From an uncultured Sphingomonadales bacterium (GTDB lineage: Bacteria; Pseudomonadota; Alphaproteobacteria; Sphingomonadales; Sphingomonadaceae): a DNA stretch of 18,380 nt. Of this stretch, positions 1 through 7,667 are shown piece after piece. The stretch covers positions 1 to 18,380 of the forward strand of contig CAJBSR010000105.1 in the NCBI GenBank assembly GCA_903958285.1, in the 5' to 3' direction. Position 1 is the first letter of the stretch. Each line of letters opens with the position of its first letter. The notes beneath the pieces are model-generated. The model was not told the origin of the DNA. It was given only the letters and a program-made list of their open reading frames with translations, and searched no databases. The translations under genes were made by a program, and so were the position numbers.

Positions 1-61
1 CCTTTTCTTTGCGCTCTGGCCCCCGGAAAAAGCTTATCTGACTAATATTTAATTCACCGTT

Positions 62-94
62 CGCCTGCTTGGCAGGTGCCCCTTTCTAGAAGGG
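62..94 (+). promoter_or_regulatory. Two tandem small stem-loops in the rml operon leader
   Basis: The first hairpin (62-78) pairs CCTGC with GCAGG over the loop TTG, extended by one G-T and one C-G pair to 7 bp. The second (80-94) pairs CCCTT with AAGGG over TCTAG. No T-run follows either one, so they do not look like intrinsic terminators. They lie 37 to 70 bases before the rfbA start and could be leader structure, or the end of an upstream unit outside the window. An A/T-rich TAATAT at 43-48 could be a -10 element, but I find no good -35 partner. The rest of bases 1-131 shows nothing gene-like. Function is unknown. Confidence 0.3.
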
Positions 95-131
95 CGCGAC
101 TGTTATGTAACTCGTGCGACAAGGACGGCGG

Positions 132-1004
132 ATGAAGGGTATCATATTGGCGGGCGGCAGTGGAACGCGGCTCTACCCAGCGACGATTGGCGTCTCAAAG
201 CAGATACTCCCCGTCTACGACAAGCCGATGATCTATTATCCGCTAAGCGTGCTGATGCTGTCGGGCATCCGTGAGATTCTGATCATCTCCACCCCGCGCG
301 ACCTTCCCATGTTCCGCCAGTTGCTAGGCGATGGCAGCCAGTTCGGAATTGAGCTGTCTTACGCTGAGCAACCCTCTCCCGACGGGTTGGCGCAGGCCTT
401 CATCATCGGTGCGGACTTTGTGGGGGATGACACGGCCTGTCTGATCCTAGGCGACAATATCTTCCATGGCGCGGGGCTGGGTGCGATGTGCCAGCAGGCT
501 GCCGCCATTGAGAAGGGCGCGACCGTCTTTGCCTATCGCGTCGAAGACCCGGAGCGTTATGGCGTGGTCGAGTTCGATCCCGGCAGCTACACCGCGAGGT
601 CGATTGAAGAAAAGCCTGCCAACCCCAAATCCTTCTGGGCGGTCACGGGCCTCTATTATTACGACAATGATGTGCTCGACATTGCGGCGAAGCTCAAACC
701 CTCGCCGCGCGGCGAGCTCGAGATCACCGACGTCAACCGCGTCTATCTGGAACGTGGCGACCTCAATGTCGTCCCGATGGGCCGCGGCTTTGCCTGGCTC
801 GACACAGGCACGCATGACAGCCTGCATGATGCCTCCTCCTTCGTGCGCACGGTCGAGCAGCGACAGGGCATCAAGATCATGTGTCCGGAAGAAATTGCGT
901 TTGTGAATGGCTGGATCGACGCCTCGGCCTTGCGTGCGCGTGCGGGCGAGATGGGCAAGACCGGCTATGCGCGCTATCTGAACGCCGTCGCGGACGGGCT
1001 CTAA
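132..1004 (+). CDS. rfbA: Glucose-1-phosphate thymidylyltransferase
   Basis: Makes dTDP-glucose and pyrophosphate from dTTP and glucose-1-phosphate, the first step of dTDP-L-rhamnose synthesis in the cytoplasm. The 290-residue protein is full length. The N-terminal nucleotide-binding loop GGSGTR is at residues 8-13, with K23 in the following [13 protein letters not shown] block. LGDN at about 106-109 supplies the metal/sugar-binding Asp, and EEKP and [10 protein letters not shown] follow later. These identify RmlA/RfbA clearly. I chose ATG 132 because AAGGACGG lies just upstream (121-128) and the protein then begins directly with the family's MKGIILAGG; a GTG at 114 would add six atypical residues. 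It is the first gene of rmlACBD; rfbC starts one base after the stop. dTDP-rhamnose commonly feeds back on this enzyme in the family, which is not visible here. Confidence 0.96.
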   Translation: MKGIILAGGSGTRLYPATIGVSKQILPVYDKPMIYYPLSVLMLSGIREILIISTPRDLPMFRQLLGDGSQFGIELSYAEQPSPDGLAQAFIIGADFVGDDTACLILGDNIFHGAGLGAMCQQAAAIEKGATVFAYRVEDPERYGVVEFDPGSYTARSIEEKPANPKSFWAVTGLYYYDNDVLDIAAKLKPSPRGELEITDVNRVYLERGDLNVVPMGRGFAWLDTGTHDSLHDASSFVRTVEQRQGIKIMCPEEIAFVNGWIDASALRARAGEMGKTGYARYLNAVADGL

Positions 1005-1005
1005 G

Positions 1006-1557
1006 ATGCAGGTCAAAGTGCTCGCCATTGACGGCGTGTTTGAGATCATCCCTGCCCGCTTTGGCGATGCACGCGGTTTCTTCAGCGAGACCTGGAAGCG
1101 CTCGGCCTTGGCCGCGCACGGCATCGACCTCGACTTTGTGCAGGACAATCACTCGCTGTCGGTACCCACCGGCACGCTGCGTGGAATCCATTATCAAACC
1201 TCGCCCATGGCGCAGGATAAGCTCGTCCGCTGCACGCGCGGCCGGGTGTTCGACGTCGCAGTGGACTTGCGCATGGGCTCTCCGACGCGTGGTCAATGGG
1301 TGAGCCTCATCCTAGATGCGGCGACGGGCAATCAGATCCTCGTGCCCAAGGGCTTCGGCCATGCCTTCCAGACGCTCGAGCGCGACTGTGAGGTCCAGTA
1401 TAAGGTGACAGCACCCTATGCGCCGGATTGTGACCGCTCGATCCGCTGGGATGATCCGGCGATTGGCGTCGATTGGCCCGTTGTGGTCGACCCCGAGCTG
1501 CTCTCGGCGAAGGACCGCAGCGCCCCGCTTCTTTCAGAACAAGATACAGGCTTTTAA
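1006..1557 (+). CDS. rfbC: dTDP-4-dehydrorhamnose 3,5-epimerase
   Basis: Epimerises C3 and C5 of dTDP-4-keto-6-deoxyglucose, the third step to dTDP-L-rhamnose. The 183-residue protein is the usual length for this single-domain cupin. Visible landmarks are RGFFSETW near residues 23-30, the catalytic His62 in LRGIHYQ, the conserved Lys72, VPKGFGHAF at about 113-121, catalytic Tyr132 in QYKVT, and the IRWDDP segment near 146-151. All match active RmlC enzymes. Its ATG follows the rfbA stop by one base, with a GGACGGGC stretch upstream acting as ribosome-binding site inside the end of rfbA, so translation is probably coupled. rfbB begins three bases after its stop. Biochemically it acts after rfbB although it precedes it in the operon. 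Confidence 0.96.
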   Translation: MQVKVLAIDGVFEIIPARFGDARGFFSETWKRSALAAHGIDLDFVQDNHSLSVPTGTLRGIHYQTSPMAQDKLVRCTRGRVFDVAVDLRMGSPTRGQWVSLILDAATGNQILVPKGFGHAFQTLERDCEVQYKVTAPYAPDCDRSIRWDDPAIGVDWPVVVDPELLSAKDRSAPLLSEQDTGF

Positions 1558-1560
1558 GAC

Positions 1561-2634
1561 ATGACAGACAAGACAGTCGTGATGGTCACCGGTGGCGCCG
1601 GGTTCATCGGTTCGGCGGTGTGCCGCCATCTGATCGCGCAAGGGACGTTCCGCGTCGTCAATGTCGACAAGCTGACCTATTCGGGCTGCCTCGCCTCACT
1701 GGCACCCATCGACGCGTCGCCCGACTATGTCTTCCATCAGGCCGATATTTGCGACGGGGAGGCGATGCGCCGCATCCTCGAAAGCGAAGGCGTGGACCGG
1801 ATCATGCACCTCGCCGCTGAAAGCCATGTCGACCGCTCCATCGACGGGCCGGGTGTGTTTGTGGAGACCAATGTCGTCGGCACAGTGACGCTCTTGCAGG
1901 CCGCGCTTGATCATTGGCGCAGCCTTGAAGGCGCAAAGAAGGACGCTTTCCGCTTCCACCATATCTCAACCGACGAAGTGTTCGGCGACCTGCCGTTCGA
2001 CAGCGGCATCTTCACTGAGGAAACATCGTACAAGCCGTCCTCGCCCTACTCGGCGTCTAAGGCCGCGTCGGACCATTTCGTCCGCGCGTGGAACCATACG
2101 TACGGCCTGCCGGTGGTGCTCTCCAACTGCTCCAACAATTACGGGCCCTATCACTTTCCGGAAAAGCTGATCCCGCTCGTCATCCTCAACGCGCTCGAGG
2201 AAAAGCCGCTGCCGGTTTACGGGAAGGGCGAGAACATCCGCGACTGGCTCTATGTCGAGGACCACGCAACCGCGCTTGCGACGATCATGATGCAGGGCCG
2301 TGTTGGCGAGAGCTACAATGTCGGCGGCGAGGCCGAGCGGACCAACCTTGAGGTTGTGGAGACCATCTGCGACCTGCTCGACGCACGCGTGCCGCCCAAG
2401 AGCGTCAACAGCCGGCGCGACCTCATCACCTTCGTAACGGACCGGCCAGGCCATGACCGGCGCTATGCCATCGACTGTTCCAAGCTGAAGGCGGAGCTCG
2501 GCTGGACCCAGACGGTCGACTTTGACGCTGGGCTCGCGCGCACCATCGACTGGTATCTGACCAATGAGGACTGGTGGGCACCTTTGCGCGCGGCGCGTTA
2601 CGCAGGCGAGCGTCTGGGCACGACCTCCAAGTGA
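1561..2634 (+). CDS. rfbB: dTDP-glucose 4,6-dehydratase
   Basis: Converts dTDP-glucose to dTDP-4-keto-6-deoxyglucose using tightly bound NAD, the second step of the pathway. It is an extended short-chain dehydrogenase of 357 residues, full length. The Rossmann motif TGGAGFIG has its glycines at 11, 14 and 17. AAESHVD is at about 85-91, the catalytic STDEVFGD places Thr137, Asp138 and Glu139, and YSASK gives Tyr163 and Lys167. The Asp-Glu pair after Thr separates dehydratases of this type from plain epimerases. A sugar-nucleotide-binding [14 protein letters not shown] block follows. The last codon and stop overlap the rfbD start (GTGA at 2631-2634), so the two are probably translationally coupled. 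Confidence 0.97.
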   Translation: MTDKTVVMVTGGAGFIGSAVCRHLIAQGTFRVVNVDKLTYSGCLASLAPIDASPDYVFHQADICDGEAMRRILESEGVDRIMHLAAESHVDRSIDGPGVFVETNVVGTVTLLQAALDHWRSLEGAKKDAFRFHHISTDEVFGDLPFDSGIFTEETSYKPSSPYSASKAASDHFVRAWNHTYGLPVVLSNCSNNYGPYHFPEKLIPLVILNALEEKPLPVYGKGENIRDWLYVEDHATALATIMMQGRVGESYNVGGEAERTNLEVVETICDLLDARVPPKSVNSRRDLITFVTDRPGHDRRYAIDCSKLKAELGWTQTVDFDAGLARTIDWYLTNEDWWAPLRAARYAGERLGTTSK

Positions 2635-3503
2635 AGGCCCTTATCCTCGGGTCGAGTGGGCAGGTCGCCCATGCGCTCAAAGCCAGTGCGACCTTTGACC
2701 AGGCGATTGCGCTTGGCCGACCGGACATTGACCTGACCGACGCCGAGAGCGTGCGTGCTGCCATTGCCGCGCACCGTCCCGATGTCGTGATCAACGCCGC
2801 CGCCTACACCGCCGTCGACAAAGCCGAAAGCGAAGCGGACGCCGCATTCGCACTCAACCGGGATGGGCCAGCAGCAGCTGCGAAAGCGGCCTATGAGATG
2901 GGCGCAGCCTTCCTGCATCTCTCCACCGATTTTGTGTTCGATGGCACCAAAAAGGGGGCATGGCTGGAAGATGACGTGACCAACCCGCTGGGCGTCTATG
3001 GCCAGTCGAAGCTGGAGGGAGAACAGGCCGTCGCAGCGGCGCACCCGAACGCGGTCACGGTGCGCCTCTCATGGGTCTATGGCGCGCACGGTGCGAACTT
3101 TGCCAAGACTATGCTCCGGCTCGCGGCAGATAGGGACGAGATTGGCGTGGTCGATGATCAGCGTGGTCGCCCGACCTCGGCTGAAGACATTGCGCCGGCG
3201 CTGTGGACGCTCGCGCGCGGGCTGGTCGCCATGGGGGAAAGCCCGCACCAGCTCTATCATCTCGGCCCACAAGGGGAGGCGAGTTGGGCTGATTTTGCGG
3301 CGGCCATCATGGAGGCGTCAGCCAAAGCGGGCGGCCCCAGCGCGACCATCCGCTCCATTCCCACAACGGATTACCCCACACCTGCCAAACGCCCCGCCAA
3401 CTCGGTGCTGGACTGCACAAGGATTGCCGCAGACTGGGATATTGCCCTGCCGCATTGGGAAGAGAGCTGTCAGCGGGTGGTGACAGAGATCGTCCGGGGC
3501 TAG
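2631..3503 (+). CDS. rfbD: dTDP-4-dehydrorhamnose reductase
   Basis: Reduces dTDP-4-keto-L-rhamnose to dTDP-L-rhamnose with NAD(P)H, the last step of the pathway. The 290-residue protein starts with [11 protein letters not shown], the RmlD dinucleotide-binding loop (glycines 7 and 10). It carries [10 protein letters not shown] (about 57-66), LSTDFVFDG with Thr99 and Asp100, and Tyr123/Lys127 of YGQSK. The late RGRPTS block matches the family. I chose GTG 2631, which overlaps the rfbB stop in a GTGA junction. The frame stays open upstream to 2574, but those residues do not resemble the family and lie inside rfbB. It ends 33 bases before the stop of the convergent transporter operon, with no convincing terminator hairpin between them. 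Confidence 0.95.
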   Translation: MKALILGSSGQVAHALKASATFDQAIALGRPDIDLTDAESVRAAIAAHRPDVVINAAAYTAVDKAESEADAAFALNRDGPAAAAKAAYEMGAAFLHLSTDFVFDGTKKGAWLEDDVTNPLGVYGQSKLEGEQAVAAAHPNAVTVRLSWVYGAHGANFAKTMLRLAADRDEIGVVDDQRGRPTSAEDIAPALWTLARGLVAMGESPHQLYHLGPQGEASWADFAAAIMEASAKAGGPSATIRSIPTTDYPTPAKRPANSVLDCTRIAADWDIALPHWEESCQRVVTEIVRG

Positions 3504-3536
3504 TCTCAGGCGCTCAGCCCAAACGCGATTTGGTGT

Positions 3537-4649
3537 TTAGCTCAGCAGCACAATCGGGCTGGTCGGGTGCCAGTGCAGCGAGACCTTGTCGTCCCAGCTG
3601 AAATCTTCCTGATCCCAGCGCGACAAATTGGGGCGCGACACGCGGATGCTGCGTCCGCTTTCCAGCCGGACTTCATAGACGGTCACATCGCCCAGGTAGG
3701 AGAGCCCCTTTATCTGGCCATTGGCGATATTGTGTCCGTCGGGACTGTCTTTGGCTTTGGCCTTGCCTGCGGGCAGCATGGTGATCTTTTCCGGGCGGAT
3801 CGCGACCCAGACGGTCGTATCATGCGCGCCGGTGACACCGTGGTTCAGATAGACGCGGCCAACCTCCGGGCAATCGACGACGGCCTGTTCGGGCTCGTCC
3901 ACCGTCAGCTTGCCTTCGAAGATGTTCACAGAGCCGATGAAGTCCGCCACGAAGCGGTTCGCGGGGTGCTCGTAGAGGTCCGAGGGGCCGGCCAGCTGCG
4001 CGACGTCGCCCTTGTTCATAACCGCGATCCGGCATGCCATCGACAGCGCTTCATCCTGATCATGCGTCACGGTGACGAAGGTGATGCCGACATTGTCCTG
4101 CAGTTCCGCCAGCTCGAACTGCATCTGCGCGCGCAGCTTCGCGTCGAGCGCGGAGAGCGGTTCATCCAGCAGTAGAACCTGGGGCCGCATGACGAGGCCA
4201 CGCGCGAGCGCCACGCGCTGCCGCTGCCCGCCGGAAAGCTGATCGGGCATGCGCTGGCCCAGCCCGCCAAGGCTGACGAGTTCCAAGGCCTCATCCACCC
4301 GTGTGCGGATTTCAGGCTTGGCCACACCGGAGATTTTGAGGCCATAAGCGACATTGTCCGCCACCGACATGTGCGGGAAGACGGCGTAGCTTTGGAACAC
4401 CATGTTGACCGGGCGCTGGTTGGGGGAGACGCCCGCCATGTCCTGCCCGCCGATCAGGATCTGCCCTTCGCTCGGCATTTCAAACCCGGCGATCATGCGC
4501 AGCAGCGTAGTCTTGCCGCAGCCCGAGGGCCCGAGCAGCACAAAGAATTCGCCCTCCAGAATGTCGATCGAGACATTGTCGACCGCCACCATATTGCCGA
4601 AGCGCTTGGTCACATTGCGGATGGAAATGACGGGCTGCTTTTCGGTCAT
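3537..4649 (-). CDS. potG: Polyamine-type ABC transporter, ATP-binding subunit
   Basis: ATPase of a putrescine/spermidine-type importer; it powers uptake from the cytoplasmic side. The 370-residue protein has the full ABC core. Walker A is GPSGCGKTT with Lys46, the Q-loop is Gln86, the signature LSGGQ is 138-142, Walker B LLLDEP has Glu163, the D-loop SALD is 166-169, and the switch is His196. A C-terminal TOBE-type regulatory domain (about 270-370) is typical of PotA/PotG. It is the last gene of the operon, and its ATG overlaps the stop of the second permease gene by four bases (ATGA). PotG is preferred to PotA because the binding protein and first permease resemble PotF and PotH. Related CUT/MOI-family ATPases for iron or sulfate share this layout, so substrate rests on the neighbours. 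Confidence 0.88.
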   Translation of the reverse strand: MTEKQPVISIRNVTKRFGNMVAVDNVSIDILEGEFFVLLGPSGCGKTTLLRMIAGFEMPSEGQILIGGQDMAGVSPNQRPVNMVFQSYAVFPHMSVADNVAYGLKISGVAKPEIRTRVDEALELVSLGGLGQRMPDQLSGGQRQRVALARGLVMRPQVLLLDEPLSALDAKLRAQMQFELAELQDNVGITFVTVTHDQDEALSMACRIAVMNKGDVAQLAGPSDLYEHPANRFVADFIGSVNIFEGKLTVDEPEQAVVDCPEVGRVYLNHGVTGAHDTTVWVAIRPEKITMLPAGKAKAKDSPDGHNIANGQIKGLSYLGDVTVYEVRLESGRSIRVSRPNLSRWDQEDFSWDDKVSLHWHPTSPIVLLS

Positions 4650-5482
4650 GCCGTGGCCTTGGTGAAGTCCTGCAGCTTGAGCGCCACAGTGGTGAGAAGG
4701 ATGGTGAGGAAGATCAGGATCGCCGACGCCGCGTTGACCTCTGGCGTCACCGAGAAGCGGACCATCGAATAGACCTTTACCGGGAAGGTGATGGTGTTTG
4801 GTCCGCTGGTGAAGAAGGTGATGACGAAATCATCTAGGCTCAGCGTGAAGGCGAGCAACGCGCCTGCGATAATCCCCGGCTTCATGTGTGGCAGTAGAAC
4901 ATCGCGAAAGGCCTGCCATTCGGTCGCGCCAAGGTCCTTTGCGGCTTCTTCCTGCTCTTTGTTGAACCCGGCCAGCCGCGCGCGGACGACCATGGCGACA
5001 AACGGGAAGCAGAAGGTGATATGGGCGATGGTGATGGCCGACAGATTGAGCGGCCAGGGCAGGTCGGTTGGCCAATCGAGCTTGGCAAAGAAGACGAGCA
5101 TGGCCACGCCCATGCAAATCTCAGGCACCACAATAGGCAGCGCCATGGTGCCTTCAACCGCTGTTTTACCCGGAAATCTGAACCGCCAGAGCATGACGGC
5201 GGCCAGCGTCCCAAGGATGATGGAGAACACAGTCGCCAGAAAGGCAATCGTCAGTGAATTGCCGAGCGCGGCCATCAGGCCGTCATTCTCCAGCACCTTG
5301 CCGTAATATTTGAAGGTGAAGCCGCGCCAGACGATGTTGCGCTTGGAATCGTTGAAGCTGAAGGCAATCAGCACCAGCAACGGCGCGTAGAGGAAGAACA
5401 GGGTGGCCGCGATCCATGCCCGCATCCACAGCCGCCGTGTATATTCCAGCGGAGCAATCTCGGCGCGTTTGAACAGGTTCAT
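4646..5482 (-). CDS. potI: Polyamine-type ABC transporter, second permease
   Basis: One of two inner-membrane subunits forming the transport channel. The 278-residue protein has a hydrophobic segment near residues 28-45 and further membrane spans characteristic of binding-protein-dependent permeases. The cytoplasmic coupling loop is EEAAKDLGATEWQAFRDVLLP (about 197-217), a good EAA motif (EAA, then G, then LP), which docks on the ATPase. Next comes a hydrophobic segment containing LSLDDFV, often seen in PotC/PotI. Its ATG overlaps the upstream permease stop (ATGA at 5479-5482), and its own stop overlaps the ATPase start, so all three are probably made in fixed ratio. Length matches PotI (about 281) as well as PotC (about 264). 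Confidence 0.86.
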   Translation of the reverse strand: MNLFKRAEIAPLEYTRRLWMRAWIAATLFFLYAPLLVLIAFSFNDSKRNIVWRGFTFKYYGKVLENDGLMAALGNSLTIAFLATVFSIILGTLAAVMLWRFRFPGKTAVEGTMALPIVVPEICMGVAMLVFFAKLDWPTDLPWPLNLSAITIAHITFCFPFVAMVVRARLAGFNKEQEEAAKDLGATEWQAFRDVLLPHMKPGIIAGALLAFTLSLDDFVITFFTSGPNTITFPVKVYSMVRFSVTPEVNAASAILIFLTILLTTVALKLQDFTKATA

Positions 5483-6381
5483 GACCGCCGCTCCGCGCTT
5501 CGGTTCCGAAGCGTCTGCAGCGCGATCAAGATGAAGGTCGCGTACATCAAAAGGAAGGAGAGCGCCGCGCCAAAGGGCCAGTCATTTGCCCGCTTGAACT
5601 GACGTTCGATGACATTGGCGATCATCTGGCTGTCTGGCCCGCCCATCAGGTCGGGCGTCAGATAGGCGCCAAGCGCGGGGACGAAGGTGATGATGACGCC
5701 CGAAATAATGCCGGGCGCGGCAAGCGGCGCTACGATCTGCGTCAATGTCCGGAAATGCCCGGCGCCCAGATCAAGGCTGGCCTCGATCAGCGACCGGTCC
5801 AGCCGGTCAAGCGCGGCGTAAAGCGGCAGCACCATGAAGGGCAGGTGGACATAAACCAGCCCCAATATCACGGCGAAATTGTTGTAGAGCAGGGGCAGCG
5901 GTTCCCAAGTGGATAGGGGCGCCATGCCGACCATGACCTTCAGGCTGCTGGCGCCTTCCCAGAACCAGCCGAGTGACTTGTTCACATAGCCCTCGGTCCG
6001 CAGTACCGTGATGAGCGCATAGGTGCGGATTAGGAGGTTGGTCCAGAAGGGCAGCATGATCGCCAGCAGCATCCAGGGCCGCCATTTGGGCTGGGCAAAA
6101 GTGATGGCCAGCGCGATGGGGAAGCCGATGATGAGGCAGATCAGCGTTGTCAGAGCGGCGACGGCAACCGACTTTCCGAAGATCTCCAGATACAGCGGCT
6201 CCAATGCGCGGCCATAGTTGGAAAAGGTGCCCGAAATGTCGATCTCGGTCAGGCCGACATTGCGCCCGAAGCTGTAGAGCCAAACGACAGCGAGCGGGAC
6301 AATGAAGAATGCGACCAGCCACAGCACCGGCGACACCGCGATCGATGCGAATGTCGCCTTGTGCTGTTTCCAATCCTGCAT
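5479..6381 (-). CDS. potH: Polyamine-type ABC transporter, first permease
   Basis: Partner inner-membrane channel subunit. The 300-residue protein has an N-terminal soluble stretch followed by a strong membrane span, VLWLVAFFIVPLAVVWL, and several more spans. The ATPase-docking EAA loop reads EASLDLGAGHFRTLTQIVAP, followed by a proline/glycine-rich stretch ending GAYLTPDLMGG, typical of PotB/PotH. I chose ATG 6381 because the purine-rich GGTGGGG lies just upstream. A GTG nine bases earlier (6390) would add three residues and has no clear ribosome-binding site, but cannot be excluded. The gene lies about 20 bases downstream of the binding-protein gene and just behind a stem-loop (6392-6410). 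Confidence 0.85.
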   Translation of the reverse strand: MQDWKQHKATFASIAVSPVLWLVAFFIVPLAVVWLYSFGRNVGLTEIDISGTFSNYGRALEPLYLEIFGKSVAVAALTTLICLIIGFPIALAITFAQPKWRPWMLLAIMLPFWTNLLIRTYALITVLRTEGYVNKSLGWFWEGASSLKVMVGMAPLSTWEPLPLLYNNFAVILGLVYVHLPFMVLPLYAALDRLDRSLIEASLDLGAGHFRTLTQIVAPLAAPGIISGVIITFVPALGAYLTPDLMGGPDSQMIANVIERQFKRANDWPFGAALSFLLMYATFILIALQTLRNRSAERRS

Positions 6382-6391
6382 GGTCCCCACC

Positions 6392-6410
6392 CGGCCTGAA
6401 AATCAGGCCG
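6392..6410 (-). promoter_or_regulatory. Stem-loop between binding-protein and permease genes
   Basis: A perfect 8-bp inverted repeat, CGGCCTGA / TCAGGCCG with a three-base loop, spans the stop codon of the substrate-binding-protein gene (6403-6405 in the first arm on the - strand). It ends about ten bases before the preferred start of the first permease. There is no T-run. Stem-loops at this place in binding-protein operons are known to protect upstream mRNA from 3' decay or cause partial termination, so that binding protein outnumbers membrane subunits (maltose and histidine systems of enteric bacteria). That role is inferred here. Confidence 0.6.
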
Positions 6411-7521
6411 CGCGGACGCGGGTGAAGGCTTCTTCGTAAAGCGGCTGCAGCTTCTCGTTATAGGCGGCATACTCACATTTGGCGAGCAGGTCGGCCGGCG
6501 GGAAGATGACGGGGTTGTTCTTATAGGCGTCCGGCATCAGCGCCTTGGCGGCCGCATTTGGCGTCGGATAGAGGATCGTTTCGGCGATCTTCTTACCGGC
6601 TTCGGCATCCAGCAGATAATTGATGAAGGCGTGTGCATTCTTGGGATGCGGGGCACCCTTGGGGATGCACAACGTATCGGAATTGAGCTGGCTGCCTTCC
6701 TTGGGAATGACAAAGTCGATGTCATCATCCTCGGTCATGATCTGGGCGATGTCGCCATTGTATTCGAGCACAAGGTCGACTTCGCCGGACAGGAGCAGAT
6801 CCTGCCCATTGTCCTCATGATAGGCCTTCACATTGGGCTTCTGCTTGATCATCATCGCTTCGATGACCTTGATATCTTCCGGCGTCAGGCCGTTGACCGA
6901 TTTGCCGAGATATTTGCCGTAGAGGCGGAACATGTCGCCGGCTTCGGAGAGCAGCGCGATGCGGCCCTTATATTCGGGCGAGTCAAAGAGGACCTTCCAG
7001 CTGTCGGGTTTTCCCTTCACCTTGGATTTGCGATAGCCGATGCCAAGCACCAGCCAGGTGTAAGGCAGAGAAAATTTGCGGCCCGGATCATAAGCGACGT
7101 TGATGAACGAGGGATCGACATTCTTGATGTTCGGAATCTGCGCGTGATCCAGCGGGATCAGCATATCCGCCTTCACCATGCGCTCCACAAAGTCGTTGGA
7201 CGGGACGATCACGTCAAAGCCGGGGTTGCCCGCGCGTAGCTTTGCGAAGAGCTCATCGTTGGTGGCGAACAGCGACATGTTGACGTCGATGCCACTCACA
7301 CCCTTGAAATCGCCAAGCGTGGTTTCGCCGATATAGGTGTCCCAATTGTAGAAATTGAGCTTGGGTTCCTCGCCCGTGCCGCCAATCTTGGCGCCGTCTT
7401 CCTTGCTCCCACAGCCTGCAAGCGCGCCCGTCAAGCTGAGCCCGACGGCAGCGGCCCCGAGACCCTGAAGGATGGAACGTCGATTGGCACGGAACACTTC
7501 GAGTGGAATGCGGCGGTTCAT
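6403..7521 (-). CDS. potF: Polyamine-type ABC transporter, substrate-binding lipoprotein
   Basis: Captures ligand outside the inner membrane and delivers it to the permeases. It is a PotF/PotD-family protein of 372 residues, full length. The N-terminus NRRSILQGLG (twin Arg14-Arg15) followed by LAGC with Cys37 suggests a Tat-exported lipoprotein. Family landmarks are NFYNWDTYIG (Trp60), GFDVIVPSNDFVERM, LPYTWLVLGIGY and the C-terminal PPADLLAK. Two usual polyamine-contact places differ: the expected Trp near 254 is Tyr (EYNGD), and the PotF FFD block is NSD (Asp282 kept). Ligand identity is therefore less sure than family. I chose ATG 7521 with AGGGAG upstream (7529-7534); the frame continues upstream without signal-peptide logic. 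It is the first gene of the operon. Confidence 0.87.
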   Translation of the reverse strand: MNRRIPLEVFRANRRSILQGLGAAAVGLSLTGALAGCGSKEDGAKIGGTGEEPKLNFYNWDTYIGETTLGDFKGVSGIDVNMSLFATNDELFAKLRAGNPGFDVIVPSNDFVERMVKADMLIPLDHAQIPNIKNVDPSFINVAYDPGRKFSLPYTWLVLGIGYRKSKVKGKPDSWKVLFDSPEYKGRIALLSEAGDMFRLYGKYLGKSVNGLTPEDIKVIEAMMIKQKPNVKAYHEDNGQDLLLSGEVDLVLEYNGDIAQIMTEDDDIDFVIPKEGSQLNSDTLCIPKGAPHPKNAHAFINYLLDAEAGKKIAETILYPTPNAAAKALMPDAYKNNPVIFPPADLLAKCEYAAYNEKLQPLYEEAFTRVRAA

Positions 7522-7667
7522 TTGGGCGACTCCCTGTTTGTTTTTTGGGTGTTGGCCCCATGCTGCCGTGGAAATTCCGCCGCGAAAAGAGAATTTTTGC
7601 ACTGCGGCAAATTCATTTTGGCAAATTGGTGCTTTTCCGCATCGTCGTGATCTTCCATGGTCTGCCT
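7522..7667. promoter_or_regulatory. Divergent control region with a short direct repeat
   Basis: This 146-base gap separates the transporter operon (-) from the b561-YceI gene (+) and must hold the leftward transporter promoter and probably the rightward one. It is A/T-richer than its flanks between about 7590 and 7640. GGCAAATT occurs twice in direct orientation (7606-7613 and 7620-7627), 14 bases apart, which could be a regulator site. I cannot assign clean -35/-10 pairs on either strand. Confidence 0.35.

Noticed and set aside
447..1148. A 233-codon open frame on the - strand across rfbA and rfbC
   Set aside because: Shadow of two confident genes; it crosses their junction without any start signal.
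3504..3536. Possible terminator between rfbD and potG (CCAAA-CGCGA-TTTGG at 3519-3533)
   Set aside because: Only a 5-bp, partly A/T stem and no T-run on either strand; too weak to call.
7522..7602. N-terminal extension of the substrate-binding protein (27 residues)
   Set aside because: It would place the Tat lipoprotein signal internally, and a good AGGGAG precedes the ATG at 7521.
7618..7632. Sigma-54-like TTGG...TGC element before the b561-YceI gene
   Set aside because: The spacing between the GG and GC elements is one base short of the strict sigma-54 arrangement.
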